A DNA stretch of 64,000 nucleotides from Oidiodendron maius Zn. Its lineage: Eukaryota; Ascomycota; Leotiomycetes; Myxotrichaceae. This document shows positions 1-11,998 of the stretch, piece by piece. The stretch covers positions 124,001-188,000 of the forward strand of contig KN832878.1 in assembly GCA_000827325.1 (NCBI GenBank). The letters are read 5' to 3'. The translations under genes and the position numbers were made by a program. Within the stretch, counting starts at the first letter, position 1. Each line of letters starts with the position of its first letter. The notes under the pieces were generated by a model, which worked only from the letters and a program-made list of their open reading frames with translations, was not told the DNA's origin and did no database searches.

Positions 1-2043
1 CAATTCGTCGTAATATTCTAACAAGCTCGGCTTGTTCCTCTGGTTTCTTCAAACACCGTCCGCCTATTTTTATCAGTCACGAGACGCTAAGCGACATGTC
101 CAATTTCTTACATATGACGAGTGGTTGTACAGCATTGACTAGGGCTCCAGGGTGTCTATTCCCAAGTGCTTTGGTCATGCCGCAGAGCTGAGCGGTATGA
201 TCCAGTATCTCGACCTTCGGTTAAATCAGCCAAAACAGTCAGTAAGTGTTTACAACTTTATATTTGATTCATCTTACCTCTACCGCTCTGGCGAATTGTA
301 AAAAGTGTATACCATTTGTGTGATGTGGATTATGGAGAGCAAGAAGAACTTTCGTCAGGTGATAAAATTGCATCGCAACGACTATAAAGGGTGAGATTGC
401 GTGTGTGTGAAAGAATGTGCCGTACTGTACCATGCCATGTGCATAAATATGCAATGTCGGGAAATGGTTTAGACTCTGTAATGGCATACAGGGGTTGGAA
501 TGATTCTGGTAAGCTACTCTTCCACGAGTCGACCTCAAGCTGTAGTCTATCCCAGGTATTGGAATTATCATTCAAATCTTCGCCGAAGCAATAATCAATT
601 ACCTCAGCTGCCATCAAAGTCATCTTCTCTGTCTTTACATAGTCTGTATCGCCTGACCAGTTGATGTCGACTTTCCATTGGCTAGGCCGAATGTTCGTTG
701 GCTTGATAGTTGAGAGAGCTACCGAAATTTCCTCTCGAAAGTAAGTCCAAAAGGCAGTTCTTTTCAGCTCCCGGTACCCGATGTTCGTTCGATTGTGCGT
801 AAAGAGCGATGAACACCCTCGCAGATGGCGTTGGTGGTCTGTCTCGTAACTCATCATCTCGTACATCCTGAGTATAACGGTGGATATTGGTAATACATTA
901 TCAAGGGCAGTGGAAGGGTCTGCCAATGCCGGGATAAGGCCTTGGACACACAAATCGTGGTAGTGGTCAGCGCAAAGCGCGTCGTATGATTCATCAAGAC
1001 GGCTGTAATGACAGGCGGAGAATGCAAGGACGGCGTGAAGTAAGATGGGACAGCTAAGTGCAAGGTGAGGGACAAATCTTTCGAATTGCCGTTTCGGGTC
1101 ATTGAGATCAAGCTATCCATATATTAGCCTGGTCATAATTTAGTGGCAGACCTACCCAGCCAGCTAAGTTGTCAATGTAATGTTGGAGGAGACGAGCAGT
1201 CATTGGATCGCTGATTGGTTTGGTTGGACCCATCGTATACAACGTTGATCCTGACATTCGTCTAAGGGCAAGGGATTTAAAAGGATCTACCGTGGCCGTG
1301 CTGATACCACTTACAGTGGAATTTGGAGATGCGATATTGGCCGAGTCACGAGATGGAGCAGGAGTGAATGACTGCGCTATGTCGTCTCGAGCAGGAGTTT
1401 TAACCACATTATGTGGGGGATCTACAAACCTTGTTACAGTAGATCGGGAAAGCATAAGAGAGTCTTTCTTACCACTTGTCGTCTCGTATGGCGACCTGCT
1501 ATTATTCAGGGGGGCAAATTGTGAAGCTGGAGCGGTCGCCGGGGTACCTTCGTCGTCTTCATTGCTAACATCAACTGAGTGGACAAATGATACTGTAGCG
1601 AGATATCAGATCAACTTCAATGTGGTCATTTTCTTGGAGGAAACAATTTACCTTCGGAAGGGGTATCGAGCCAGATGTGACCTGGGGAAAAATGAAAGCC
1701 GCCGTTAAATTCATTGCTATCCCGTCGAGATGGTTTGAGATCACAGTCGTATTCACAGTCGCGTCGGCCCCTCTCACAATGCCGACACTGAGGTTTTCGT
1801 TCATCGCCTTTTCCTCGTTAGGTGTCTCTAGCTAACAATGCGGATTGAAATGTACATTTCATATGCCGTTTTCGGCACGTAATACTTTCCTCATTAATTT
1901 TATTAATATTTTGGAAAATTAGACTTGCTTACCAGCCTGCAAGTAATCAGAACCATTTTCGAATCAGATGACTGGATTTATATCACACCCAATATATACT
2001 TACCTGTTCTGACTCGCCTACGAAACTCCCTAATCGGCGCCAT
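1..2043 (-). CDS. Zn2Cys6 fungal transcription factor (3' end beyond window)
   Basis: Nuclear DNA-binding regulator. Exons on the minus strand are 2043-2004, 1936-1933, 1884-1856, 1807-1652, 1574-1156, 1112-431, 381-278, 214-112 and 63 to beyond base 1. Spliced residues 10-45 form a full binuclear cluster: RTGCITC, then CRKRHMKC, then DERKPQCRHC and RRDCEYDC. A low-complexity linker follows, then the ARCA-like fungal regulatory domain with LALSCPILLHAVLAFSACH, YEMMSYETDHQRHLRGC and HVVAMQFYHLTKVLLALHNP. At least 533 residues are visible; the last visible stretch ends in ELVRILRRI, so only the extreme C-terminus is missing. The zinc cluster needs the 4-nt second exon. The start is the ATG at 2043, which gives a short basic leader typical of the family. 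Its target genes cannot be inferred; the neighbouring sugar transporter is the nearest candidate. Confidence 0.88.
1933..1936 (-). other. 4-nt microexon (GCTG) of the Zn2Cys6 gene
   Basis: On the minus strand this 4-base exon is preceded by ttgcag and followed by gtaagc. Joined between ACAG and TATTACGTGC it encodes Gly-Cys-Ile, restoring the first cysteine pair of the zinc cluster in RTGCITC. Skipping it would shift the frame and lose that cysteine. The assignment rests on splice signals and motif restoration, not on transcript data. Confidence 0.8.
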
Positions 2044-2578
2044 GATAGAGAGCACTACAACAACACCCCTTCGACAGGGTGCAGAGTTCTGAAGACTGCA
2101 GCATCGAGAATAGCAGTATCGTCGCGGCGGAACTCGACGTTACGAATCACGTCCCCCTCGATTCTTTAGTCAGAACTCCTCTTTAGGTCATAGCCGGCAG
2201 AAGTGGGATGAAGAGGACGGATTTTGCTCCTTTGGGAGTTACGCGGGGTTAGCGTAGTGGCTTGCGCCAACAACATTCCGCGTCAAGCCATTTGGTATTT
2301 GGTGCTGACTGCCCAAAGAGCTTTCATTTCCCAACTGGGTGCATAGCCGAGCAAGTGTACTGTCAACCATGGGAATTTGCGTACCTGAAAGTGATAATCC
2401 GGGGAACATCGTCTGGGGAATAGATCTCCCAGTGGGGAGCCGAATTGCCTTGCAATCTAGCCTTGATCTGGGGCGCATCTGTGCGTCTTGACCCCACGGG
2501 ATTTAATATGCCTTGCATCAGTCGCAATACTTGTAAAGCATTCTCGATCTCCACAGCTCGCTGTAGGATATCTTTGCA
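2044..2578. promoter_or_regulatory. Divergent intergenic promoter region
   Basis: Shared upstream region of the minus-strand zinc-cluster gene and the plus-strand sugar transporter. Open frames here on both strands lack family motifs and look like chance. No operator was identified. Confidence 0.4.
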
Positions 2579-4424
2579 ATGGCGGACGATAAACCAACCT
2601 TCTCTCATTTGGATATGGCCCAAGATGAGGAGATCGTTCATGATGACTCTCCTTCCAAGCCCACTACTCAGAACTACATGACGGAGTCCCGCATGCAAGC
2701 GGCTCTTTTGAAGGAGAATCCTCGCCCCTTTAGGAAGAGCTTCCTGAAGCTGTACTGCTGCATCTTTGTTGGATATCTGTGCTCGGCCACTAATGGATTC
2801 GATTCCAACACTTTTGGTGAGTGACAAAGCGGTTTGTTCTGGTATTCAAATTTAGAATTCGGCTGATGACGCTGTAGGTGGTCTGTCTGCTATACCACAA
2901 TTCAAGACGTACTTCGGTATCAATACTAATAATCAGGGCCTGGTTGCTGTGATGTATGTCATTGGAAATCTTGCTGGCTCGCTCTTTGCCGGGCCATGTG
3001 CCGATGCATATGGCCGTCGAGCGGGGATGGCACTTGGATCGGTCATTTGTATTTTCGGCACCATCCTTCAGACTACAGGCACAAGTCTGAAATATCTCAT
3101 GGCCGGACGAGTTTTTCTGGGTGTGGGGGCTGTTTTGGTTCAGACCGCCGGCCCTACCTATGTTGTGGAGATGTCATATCCCAAGTATCGTGCCCAGCTT
3201 ACTGGTGGTTACCAAGCCTGCTTCTTTCTCGGCACAATTGTTTCTACCTGGTTGGAATTTAGCCTCAATTACGCTCACACAAAATTGTCCTACCCATGGA
3301 GAGTGCCTCTTGCAATTCAAGGCCTTCCATCCGTAATTGTTTTATGTACTGTTTGGCTCATCCCTGAAAGTCCCCGTTGGTAAGCAATTATCCGTCTGTC
3401 TCAAACTGTTGGCTTGAAATGACACCCAATAGGTGCGTTGGGCAAGGACGCGAGGCCGAAGCAAAAGATATACTTGTTAAGTATCATGGAGATGGAGACC
3501 CGAATTCAATAGTTGTGAATCTTGAAATGCAAGAAATGATGGAAGTTATCGATCTGGAAGGTTCTGACAAACGATTCTGGGACTTCCGTTGTCTTTTTAA
3601 CACTCGTGCCGCACGTTATCGGACATTCCTGGTTACTTGCATTGCATGGTTTGGGGAGCTTGATCTTCCACCCACCAGCTACTACTTCCCATTGATGGGT
3701 ATGCGGAAATTCTTGTCCACTCTCCTTTCGCTAATAGATATCTAGTCAAGACAGTTGGTATCACTGACGTCACAACCCAACTATTACTCAACGCCATCCA
3801 GACGCCCGTCATGATGATTGCCGCTCTTTGTGGCCTCAACCTGATTCACAAGTTCGGACGGCGTAAGCTCCTAATGTTCTCCAGTGCAGGCATGTCCATT
3901 TCAGTTGCAATCATCACTGCGTGTACTGCCAACCAGGCTGGGAAGCCAGCAGTAGGGGGGACTGGAATTGCCTTCCTCTATATATTCTTGGTTGTCTTCG
4001 CATTTGCATGGGTATGCTTGCTTCTGATTTATATTGTCCGTGGTGTTACATGACTAACCCTTTTCAGACTCCCATGCAGTCCCTCTACCCTAGCGAAGTC
4101 CTTACCTACAATTCCCGAGCAAAGGGTCTCGCCTACCTGGGATTCATGAACAATGCTGTTAAAGTTATGAATACCTATGTGCCCCCAATTGCCATCACTA
4201 GATCTGGTTGGAGATTCTACCTCCTCTACGTCATCTGGGACGCCTTTGGCGTTCTTATCATCTACCTCTTCTTTGTGGAGACTCGTGGCTGGAGCTTGGA
4301 GGAAATTGAAGGTTTATTCAATGCTAAGAACCCAGTGAAAGCCAGCCTTACGAAGAAGAATGTTATTGTGGCACATGACGGTACAATCGATCACGTTGAA
4401 GATCTGGATGGGACGAATGCTTAA
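2579..4424 (+). CDS. MFS sugar transporter (lactose/hexose permease type)
   Basis: Plasma-membrane sugar:H+ symporter of the major facilitator superfamily, 542 residues, about 12 helices. Exons: 2579-2816, 2878-3379, 3433-3698, 3746-4011, 4068-4424. A charged cytoplasmic leader of about 60 residues precedes the first helix. Sugar-porter signatures are visible: DAYGRRAG after helix 2, PESPRW at the end of helix 6, FGRRK before helix 8, and FVETRGWSLEEIE after helix 12, matching the family PETKGxTLEE box. The leader and the GFDSNTFGG start of helix 1 resemble the fungal lactose-permease-like branch, but the sugar cannot be assigned. It stands head to head with a Zn2Cys6 regulator. Confidence 0.92.
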
Positions 4425-5022
4425 GGAAATTATTGAATACCGGGGAAACAAGGGACACAGCGTCGATAATAGCAGTTTTCCATGTCAGATTTAAGCTATT
4501 TTTGAAATTTATGTGAAGAAAATTTGACAGTTATTGTATTCACTCTTCCAAATCTTAGTTGCGCTTGATTTTCCGTCAACTAGACAGGGTGACTTATAAT
4601 GTGCAATATGAGTAAGTAGATGAAGTGACATGCGAGTATGTTAATTAGGATCCTAAACTGAAAGAGAACTAGCCCAAAATATTGTAAAGAGAGGCCAGTA
4701 GCTTTACCTTGTTCTGTCTATAATGGATTTTGAGTTATCACTTAATCGCCCAGTCAGGGGGTGGCGTTTAAGCGAAGTCACCTGACATTGCGAGACCTCA
4801 CATCGCTCAACTGGAGCCTTAAACAGTCAGCATTTCACTGGCTATAAGCACAGTCCGCTGATGTATCGGACTTTACATTAAGTTTATTCTGATATCTGAA
4901 TAAATTACCTAAATATTGTTTACTTGGACAGCAAAGCCCTTGAAAGTTAGGGTATAAGTCGGTTGGGAACACCAACGCACTAACTGACAAGCCTACACTT
5001 ATTTAGCAAGAAATCGCGTCAT
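4425..5022. other. Convergent intergenic region, no gene seen
   Basis: AT-rich space between the 3' ends of the transporter and the sedolisin. It presumably holds both polyadenylation regions. No open frame, RNA gene or repeat was recognised. Confidence 0.4.
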
Positions 5023-7167
5023 CTATGGCAATTCCAAGAAGATCTGCTTCAGCTTCTGGAAGTCCGGAGATCCCAGACCGGTGACCGGATCCCAACCGGG
5101 GGTAGCATTAAAGCCTCCGGTTTTACAGCCGGGGTTGTTCCCAATTGTGATATCATTGAAAGCATCGGGGAACGTATAGAACGTTGGGTTTAGGAATCCA
5201 ATAGGACCCTTGCCCGCGGCGTATCGCGCCTCATTCAGTAGGACGACAATACCTGCGACAATCGGGGCACTGGCGCTAGTACCGCCAACGCCGAGGGTCT
5301 CGCCATTAAAGACGGTCGGAATGTTGAGGCCGATTGCAGAAACGTCTGGGAAGCCACGGGCTTTGCCGGTGTCATTATAGACATTTGGACCGTAGTTTGG
5401 CGCATATTTCTTCATGAAGTTCTTGACGGCCTTCGCTTGGTAGGCTGGGAGGCCAAAGTAGTTGGAGAAACCACCACCGGAGTAGTAGTCAGTAGTTCCA
5501 TCCGCGCTCGGATCAGAGACGGCGCGTTCGCCGGCGGAAGTGTCGTTACCGATGAGCTCAGTTGCTCCGACTGGTGATACACGTCAGTTACTAGTTGAGT
5601 GATAGGGGGTTTCTCTACTGGGCCATGTATGGCAACACACAACAATATAAGATGATTCCGACAGCAAAAATGACTAACCTGCGGTAACATAGGGACAATT
5701 AACAGGAAATGAAGGCGAGTACCGAGTGCCGTTGTTGTCGACATAGTCCTGCTCACCGTTGAGACAGGAGTTGGGATATCCGGAATTATATCGGTTCGCG
5801 ACACCTGAATCACCGCTTGCAAAAATGACGCTGACTCCCTGCAAGCCAAGCTTCATCCACTCGTGGCACTGCCGCTGCTGGTAGAAGTATGGCAGCGCTC
5901 CCTCAATTTGGCCATATGAGAAAGACATCACATTCGACTTGGGAGCACCGCCGCACTGCAGGGGCCCAGTGTATCCTCCTTCATTTGGGTCTGGGTAGGC
6001 AGGGTCAACATAGGGTTGATCTCCTCCCTCATAAGTACAATATGAGGCGTCCAAGGCATCGAGGAAAATGTTGAAAGTTCCAACACTGTCCACGTTGATG
6101 CCATCTCCCACTTGGTAAAGACGAATCTTCTGAGGGTAGATGATAGAGTACGAGGTCTGGAAATCCAGCGCGGATTCCACGCCTGCGAACTCTGCAACAG
6201 TGGTTAAATTGGCTGTCTGGCCGCCGTCAATGGAAATGAAATCAGGGGTCACGTCGGCTGGAATTTGGGGCTTGGTGAAGTTCTTGTAGAAGATTGGGAG
6301 ATCAGGCAGATACAAGAAATCTGCCCATTCGCCAATGCCCATCTCATTGCCGACAGCAGCGGTCTTGCCTGCAGGGAAGTTGTAAAGAGCTCGTAAGCAC
6401 TCAACAGTGACCAGGACGCCACAAGGCTCAGAGCCCAGTTTAGCGCCTCCGGGGAACGACGATTGGACAAGAGCTGAGGGATTCAAGTTGGCAACTGGTT
6501 TGAGGCCATCCAATTGAATAGTTGGCATAGCGAAATCAATGTGCTCCTGGATATGCTTGGGCAGGCTGTAGGAATCGCAAGCAAGGCGATAGCCACCAGT
6601 TTCCTCGTGCTTATAGTACCAGTACTCGGTATCGAAGAGGCGTTCCGCCTCTGCAACAGTGCCATCGAACTGCACCCAGTTGTGCCCTGGTGGCGATTAG
6701 CAAAGCTGCCGCGGGACAAATTCGGGATTGGTACCTACCAGTCGAGAACGAGATACGAGAGCGGTCAATGCCAGACTCTGCCAACCAGTTGGTCACGGAG
6801 TCTTTGGTTTCCTGATGTGGAGCGAAAGTGTTGGCGACCTGCTCGGCAGTCCAATGCTTGCCTGTACAGAAATCATTGTTCAGAAAATTCTCGATTTGAC
6901 ATAGAGAGAGCATGGAGACCTACCAAAGTTTGGCGAGCTGGGGTCGGAAACGTCGTAAATAAATCGCTCGGCATGCTCTAGATTTCTCTGGCGCAAACCA
7001 ATTCTAATGGGCAACATCTCATGGGCAGACGCTCGATCACGCTTCCCCCACTGGTGAGGAACGCCATCACGCTTCTCGTGAACGACGTGGTTGGGATATT
7101 TGGTGCCTGGAGCTGCAGCGCAGGCAGAGAGGAGACAGGCTGTAGCCACCACGGACAGAAAACGCAT
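5023..7167 (-). CDS. Secreted sedolisin-type tripeptidyl peptidase (S53)
   Basis: Acid serine peptidase that trims tripeptides from protein N-termini outside the cell. Exons: 7167-6924, 6861-6739, 6686-5679, 5570-5023; 640 residues. Residues 1-20 are a signal peptide (MRFLSVVATACLLSACAAAP). A pro-domain follows (HQWGKRDRA, HAERFIYDVSDPSSPNFG, GKHWTAEQV), which suggests a zymogen. Catalytic-domain signatures: GVESALDFQ (Glu and Asp near 292 and 296), ASGDSGVANR (oxyanion Asp near 414) and GGTSASAP (Ser near 556). The C-terminal calcium site is FNDITIGNNPGC with GWDPVTGLGSPD. All key residues are present, so it looks functional. The family ranges between tripeptidyl peptidase and endopeptidase activity, so exact specificity is uncertain. 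Confidence 0.93.
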
Positions 7168-8218
7168 CTTTGCTCAACCAGCTGCTTCAGTGCCGAGATA
7201 CCAAGACTTTGGAGGCGCTGGACGGACGGGCCGCCATCTTGGGGCGCCCAGTGGGTACTTAAACCTGCACGGGGGGGGAGAGCGTGGCAACAGCTCACCT
7301 GAAAATTGGGAGGTTGCCGAGGACGATCTCCGCATCACGTGAAGTCATCAACACAGTTCTCCTGCCAGATGGAGGCAAGCATGCAGGATTACCTGCGATA
7401 TATGGGGTTATGGATCCTGACAGCGACCCTCTTGGCCGCGCTGACGGCTACCCTCGTCATAAACCATCAGCATCCGGCGAAAGAACAATCCGAGGAGCTT
7501 ACTCCGTAGATTGCGTGCCATGCAATGCAGGATATACGAAGTGCAGATCCCTGGGACGTGGCACGGCCGAACAGCTATGCCATTACGTAGAGAATCTGCC
7601 ATCTCCTGAGAACATCAAATTCCGCCCGCCATCCGATGCGCTTGTTTACTTACTCCATCGGGAGGAAGCTGGATCTTTTGCGGGAGTACTCGCAGCGATC
7701 AGGGGGCTCGGTTGTATCCGAGCCTTCCTGGCCAATAAAGTCGCGTACCTTGTCTTGGGACCTCGTGGCGTAGAATGGCAAGCTCTACCGCACATGGAAT
7801 GGCAACCTGGATCCCAGGTAGATCCTGGCGCCTAGTTTCTTGAATAATAACACGGAGCCTGATACGCCGCCCATTCGTATTGATGATATCTTGGCAGCAG
7901 GAGTCACGTTTGGAGAACCGGGTTTGGCTATTTAGGAAGGAGGGTATAGGCAGTATGACCAGGTTAGCTGCCTAAAAGAGAGCCGGATTTAAGCCTTCGC
8001 TACCGAAGTCTTTATCCTCCAAATATTTGAAGGCCGATTAGATTTACGGTTACTGATGCAATTTAACATACATGATTTCGTTCTGGAAGCTTCTGGAAGC
8101 ACATTGTGCTAACGGTCGGATTTTTGGAATTCCTCATCTTCGACGCACGCAGTTAAAAAGCGGGCATAAATGCCGCAGATCAGCAAATATCCCCCACCCT
8201 AGACTTTTTTCGATCGGC
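7168..8218. other. Intergenic region, no gene supported
   Basis: Contains the promoter of the sedolisin gene. An open plus-strand frame (about 7284-7835) begins with GTG, has no recognisable domain and overlaps that promoter, so it is not called. Confidence 0.35.
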
Positions 8219-9817
8219 CTAACCATGCCGAGAATCGTTGTAAGCTCCAGGCACCTTGACAGCATAGGGATCTCGATCGGGTCGCGGTAGCAAGGAGACT
8301 TCGTTCCATGAGCGAAAAGCTAGAAGATCATTTTTGAGTCTCCTCCGAAGCTTCGATGGCACTGAGGAAGGAGCATTCTTTGGCTGCGAGGAATACTGCT
8401 CTGTCACAGGTAATAAGTCTGACAGAGAGGCAGTTCGGGAAAGATTCCACTTGTGAGGTGGCGGAATAGAAGGTAGGATGGCTCGATGTTCAGAGGTCGT
8501 CGGATTAGATGCTGGAGGTTTATGTCTATAAGAATTAGTGCACACATTCAGATACTGGGCGAAGAAATACCTTTTTGAAGACGAAGAGGGCTTCTTGACA
8601 GGACTAATCGGGACTGTTCTGTCCAGGCGCACCCGCTTAGGCGCAGAGATATGAGGGACCTGCCTGGAATCCACGTGGTATATTCGCCGGCAAGAGCATT
8701 TGTCTACTAAAGCTGTTGAATCCAGAGGCGACAGGCCATTATGCATACCGCCGTCATTGGAAAGATCCGCTATGTGCCCTGTGAGATGTCTTGCCCCTGA
8801 CATTATCGCCGGTGGGGTATGGGGAGAAGGCCGAACAGGGTAATCTCCAGGAACTGATGAAGGCTGTGGTAGTGGCTTTCTTTTAATAGCCAGCCCTCTA
8901 CTGGAGCTTCTAGATAGCCCTTTCTCATATAATGTACTGGCTGAAGAGAAGGAAAATTGAGTGGGATCGAGTGTGGCATTGGTGAACGAGCTAGTTCGAT
9001 AATTTTTCGTCGGCCTCCCAATACGAACTGTCCATGGTCTATCAAATGGGCATTCGTATATCTCAAGTGTCGTCAAGTGCGCGATAACCAAGAGGCTATA
9101 AGCAGTTAGGCGCAAAGAGTTTAAACTATCGTGGGGAGGAGTTTACTCCGATAATGCCGACGCAACAACCGTAATCACAAGCAAGCTACACCTTTGGCCT
9201 CTCTTCACACATGGTTTCGAGGCCATCACAGAACATGATATCATGGTCACAAGCCAAAACACCAAGATGAGGCGAAAAATGATGAAGGCAAGAGCTTTTG
9301 CTTTTTTTTTTGATGGTTGAGGCGTTTTCCTGGGACAATTTTCAAGCGTTGCGAGGAGACGTTGGACGGTATACATTATTGAGACTAGAGACTGGTATAC
9401 AATGAAAAACAAGTGATGATAATGGGGTTTGAACTTACGACGGCTAAAATGAACATCTGGCCGGGTCCTACCGCGGAGAAAGGCTCATTCGCGGATGATG
9501 ACTTAGATTGTGGCTCTCTACCTAGATCAGACGTGAGTGCTAGAATCCTCACAGTGACAGATATCACCCAGGATGTGGGTAAGCTCCATGTGCACGACAA
9601 GGTCTTCAGCTCTGTTGGCGACGCTGGGCTTGAATTTGGATAGCTCTGCATTCTGCATCGTACGTATGCAATGGGACATCGCTCTGAACACGACAAGGAA
9701 AAGCAAATCAAGTTTGGTATATTCTGGGTGTTTGTCAGTAGCAAAAAAAAATCTCAGAGGAACAGAGAAACAGGAAGTGGAGCACGAAGTTTGTATCTGA
9801 TTCACCTCAAAAATCAT
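8219..9817 (-). CDS. Unknown membrane protein with long disordered tail
   Basis: Not recognised. Proposed exons: 9817-9568, 9521-9439, 9391-9147, 9095-8571, 8525-8219; 469 residues. Splicing joins three hydrophobic segments: MFILAVSLVSIMYTVQRLL, ALAFIIFRLILVFWLVTM and LLVITVVASALSDLLVIAHL. The segments are separated by a basic loop (PSKKKAKA) and one with a cysteine pair (CVKRGQRC). The following roughly 300 residues are Ser/Pro/Arg-rich with basic patches (RKPLPQPSS, SPVKKPSSSSKR), which suggests a cytosolic disordered tail. The last intron (8526-8570) is 45 nt, in frame and stop-free, so it may be retained to give 484 residues. Start is uncertain: ATG codons at 9817, about 9684 and 9658 are all in frame. 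Function unknown. Confidence 0.6.
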
Positions 9818-10633
9818 CTGTCAAAGTGGTCTGAAACGAATACTTGACAGATGCTGGGAATACAATCAACAAAGCATGCAAAGAGCTAAGCTAAGTGTGA
9901 CAAGATACTATTGTGAAGGAGCGGTGAGGACTATTCACCGGCGTTGGACAACATTCTTTACGTGGAGTTAGACAGCATTCCTGAAGGCCCCTGGTCAGCC
10001 ACAATGCTCAACACAAGCATTAAGTTGAGTGACGTTTTGTGTTACTAAAATGCCCAGACATAACTTTGTGAATCAATGAGAGTGTTGCAGTAGATGCAAA
10101 AGAAGATATTGACAAGTGAAAGCATATCTGGAGTTGCACTATGCCAACGCCCTGTCGATGGAGATTCCCACTTCCTCCCTGCTTGGTAGGCAGCAGCGGC
10201 GACTAGTGGCCGACAGGTAGATGCGTCCCAGCATCGGTGGCAAGGGCAGCTTCACAGATGCACCCAAAACTGGCTTGTTTTCAGCGAGTTGAAGGAAGAT
10301 GCATCAGTATTACCTGGATGATTCTAACTTCCGACCGGAAAAGGGTAGGTCGGAACGGAAATTTCATTCGTTCGTTTATCTATTTACACGTGACCTACCT
10401 GATCTCCGCCAGTGGTTATCGCGATAAGGGAATTCCAGTACTGTACCAGTCTCGCCGACATCCTTTGGAATGGGGTTTCATCCATCTCCAGCTTCCCCCT
10501 CCCCGCAAATACTGGGGTAGAGTATATCTTCACGCCTCGCGCGCCCCTCTCGGCTTCACTCCCTCTTTTCCCCGCCGGCCAGAACCAGCCTGAACTCCCT
10601 TCCGACCACGCATCCCATGTCTCCGTCAAAGCT
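9818..10633. promoter_or_regulatory. Divergent intergenic region
   Basis: Lies between the unknown membrane protein and an intronless zinc-cluster gene. The open frame upstream of the latter has no motif before its chosen ATG. A TCACGTGA-like core (ACACGTGACC) occurs near 10386. Nothing else was recognised. Confidence 0.35.
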
Positions 10634-11998
10634 ATGGCTCCGACTCCACGGATTCGGACTGTCGAGGGTTCTTGTTGGGGGTGTAAGGAGCGCCGAGTAA
10701 TTTGCGACCTCACTGTACCGACCTGCGACAAGTGCGCAAAGATTGGTCGCCGCTGTGATTATGGCAAGGTGCGCCTGCGATGGACCGACTGCGTGGCTTC
10801 GAGGGGACGGCTCGCGGGGAAGAAGATCCCCTTATACCAGGCGCCGGTGCTCCAGCGCAACCTCGACACCCATATGCTCTACTTTGAGAACGAACTGCTC
10901 CCGCGTTTCAATATCTCCAACACGGTGCCGACAATTGATTTAACCTTTCTCTCACGGGACCCCATCCTCACCCAGTCGATCGTTGCCGTCGCGAATGCGC
11001 ACCAGACATATGCAAGTGGAAGCACAGACGAGAACCTATCCGTAGCGAGGATCCAGGATCGCAACAATGCGCTCCGAATGTTCAGGAAAAATTTGATGGC
11101 CGCACACGATGAGGATACAAACAATTCATTGTTTATCGCAAATGTTTTGCTCTGTATTCTCGACGGCATTATTGAACCGACCTCCGAGAATTCGGCGGCG
11201 ACACATCATCATTTGGTGGGAGGAAAGGCGATATTGAAGCATTGGGGTGGAGTTCGGGATATATTTGGTCAGAAGGAAGAACTGCCCATTTTGATGTTAT
11301 CAATATTCACAACCATGGATCTTACTCACGCCTTGTTGATAGGTGACGAGCCATATTTAGAACCGTCTTCTTGGGCAAGATACGGCAATGCTGAGGCGTG
11401 GTGGGGAATGGTCGGACCCGACGATGACTTTCTCCAGACGATGGCAACCTTTTCAACACTAGCAACTCTTGGCCATGGAGTACGCCACCGGAACAACACC
11501 GTTCCTATCGATACTTTGCTCTCGATTCAGATGTCTCTTGAGAGTCAAGCTTCTGCGTCTCCACAGGTCGATGATGGAACTCCAGGGGCTGCCGAAAGAC
11601 TAGCATGGGCCGCGTTTTGCGCTGTATATCGCTTTACTGCGTCTGTGTATTTGTACCGCGCACTGAGTGGATTATATATCGATCATCCCCTCGTTCAGAA
11701 AGCCGTCGCAGATTGTATGGATGTTATTGCCGGGGCCGACCTAACATCGAAATTGCACCACTGTGTCCTATTCCCGCTTCTTGTGGTGGGGACCCTATGT
11801 ATGGAGGAGGAACAGAGAGTTGTAATTCGACGGAGCATTGAGCAGACTTCAGTCTATCTATCGTTCGAGAGCCTCCGCTCATTTAAAGCCTTTCTCGAGA
11901 CCCGATGGGGGAAGCTGGACGCAAAGTCGGAAGACTATATGCGATCAAATTGGTGGTGGTATTTTGAGGAGATTGCACCATCGACGTGTTTATTCTAA
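10634..11998 (+). CDS. Zn2Cys6 transcription factor, intronless
   Basis: Nuclear regulator of 454 residues in a single exon. The DNA-binding domain is at residues 13-45: CWGCKERRVIC, then PTCDKCAKIGRRCDYG, with all six cysteines. The middle region (NTVPTIDLTFLSRDP, SQSIVAVANAHQTYASG) and the C-terminus resemble the Fungal_trans_2 regulatory domain, as in acr-2-like proteins. I chose the ATG at 10634 because it places the cluster close to the N-terminus as usual. The frame is open back to 10412, but that extension is rich in Arg/Ser without motif and covers what should be 5' leader. Targets are unknown. Confidence 0.85.
   Translation: MAPTPRIRTVEGSCWGCKERRVICDLTVPTCDKCAKIGRRCDYGKVRLRWTDCVASRGRLAGKKIPLYQAPVLQRNLDTHMLYFENELLPRFNISNTVPTIDLTFLSRDPILTQSIVAVANAHQTYASGSTDENLSVARIQDRNNALRMFRKNLMAAHDEDTNNSLFIANVLLCILDGIIEPTSENSAATHHHLVGGKAILKHWGGVRDIFGQKEELPILMLSIFTTMDLTHALLIGDEPYLEPSSWARYGNAEAWWGMVGPDDDFLQTMATFSTLATLGHGVRHRNNTVPIDTLLSIQMSLESQASASPQVDDGTPGAAERLAWAAFCAVYRFTASVYLYRALSGLYIDHPLVQKAVADCMDVIAGADLTSKLHHCVLFPLLVVGTLCMEEEQRVVIRRSIEQTSVYLSFESLRSFKAFLETRWGKLDAKSEDYMRSNWWWYFEEIAPSTCLF

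Noticed and set aside
7284-7835. 183-codon plus-strand open frame
   Set aside because: It begins with GTG, lies over the sedolisin promoter, and shows no domain or typical codon pattern.
10412-10633. In-frame N-terminal extension of the intronless Zn2Cys6 gene
   Set aside because: It would add 74 motif-free residues before the zinc cluster; the ATG at 10634 fits the family.
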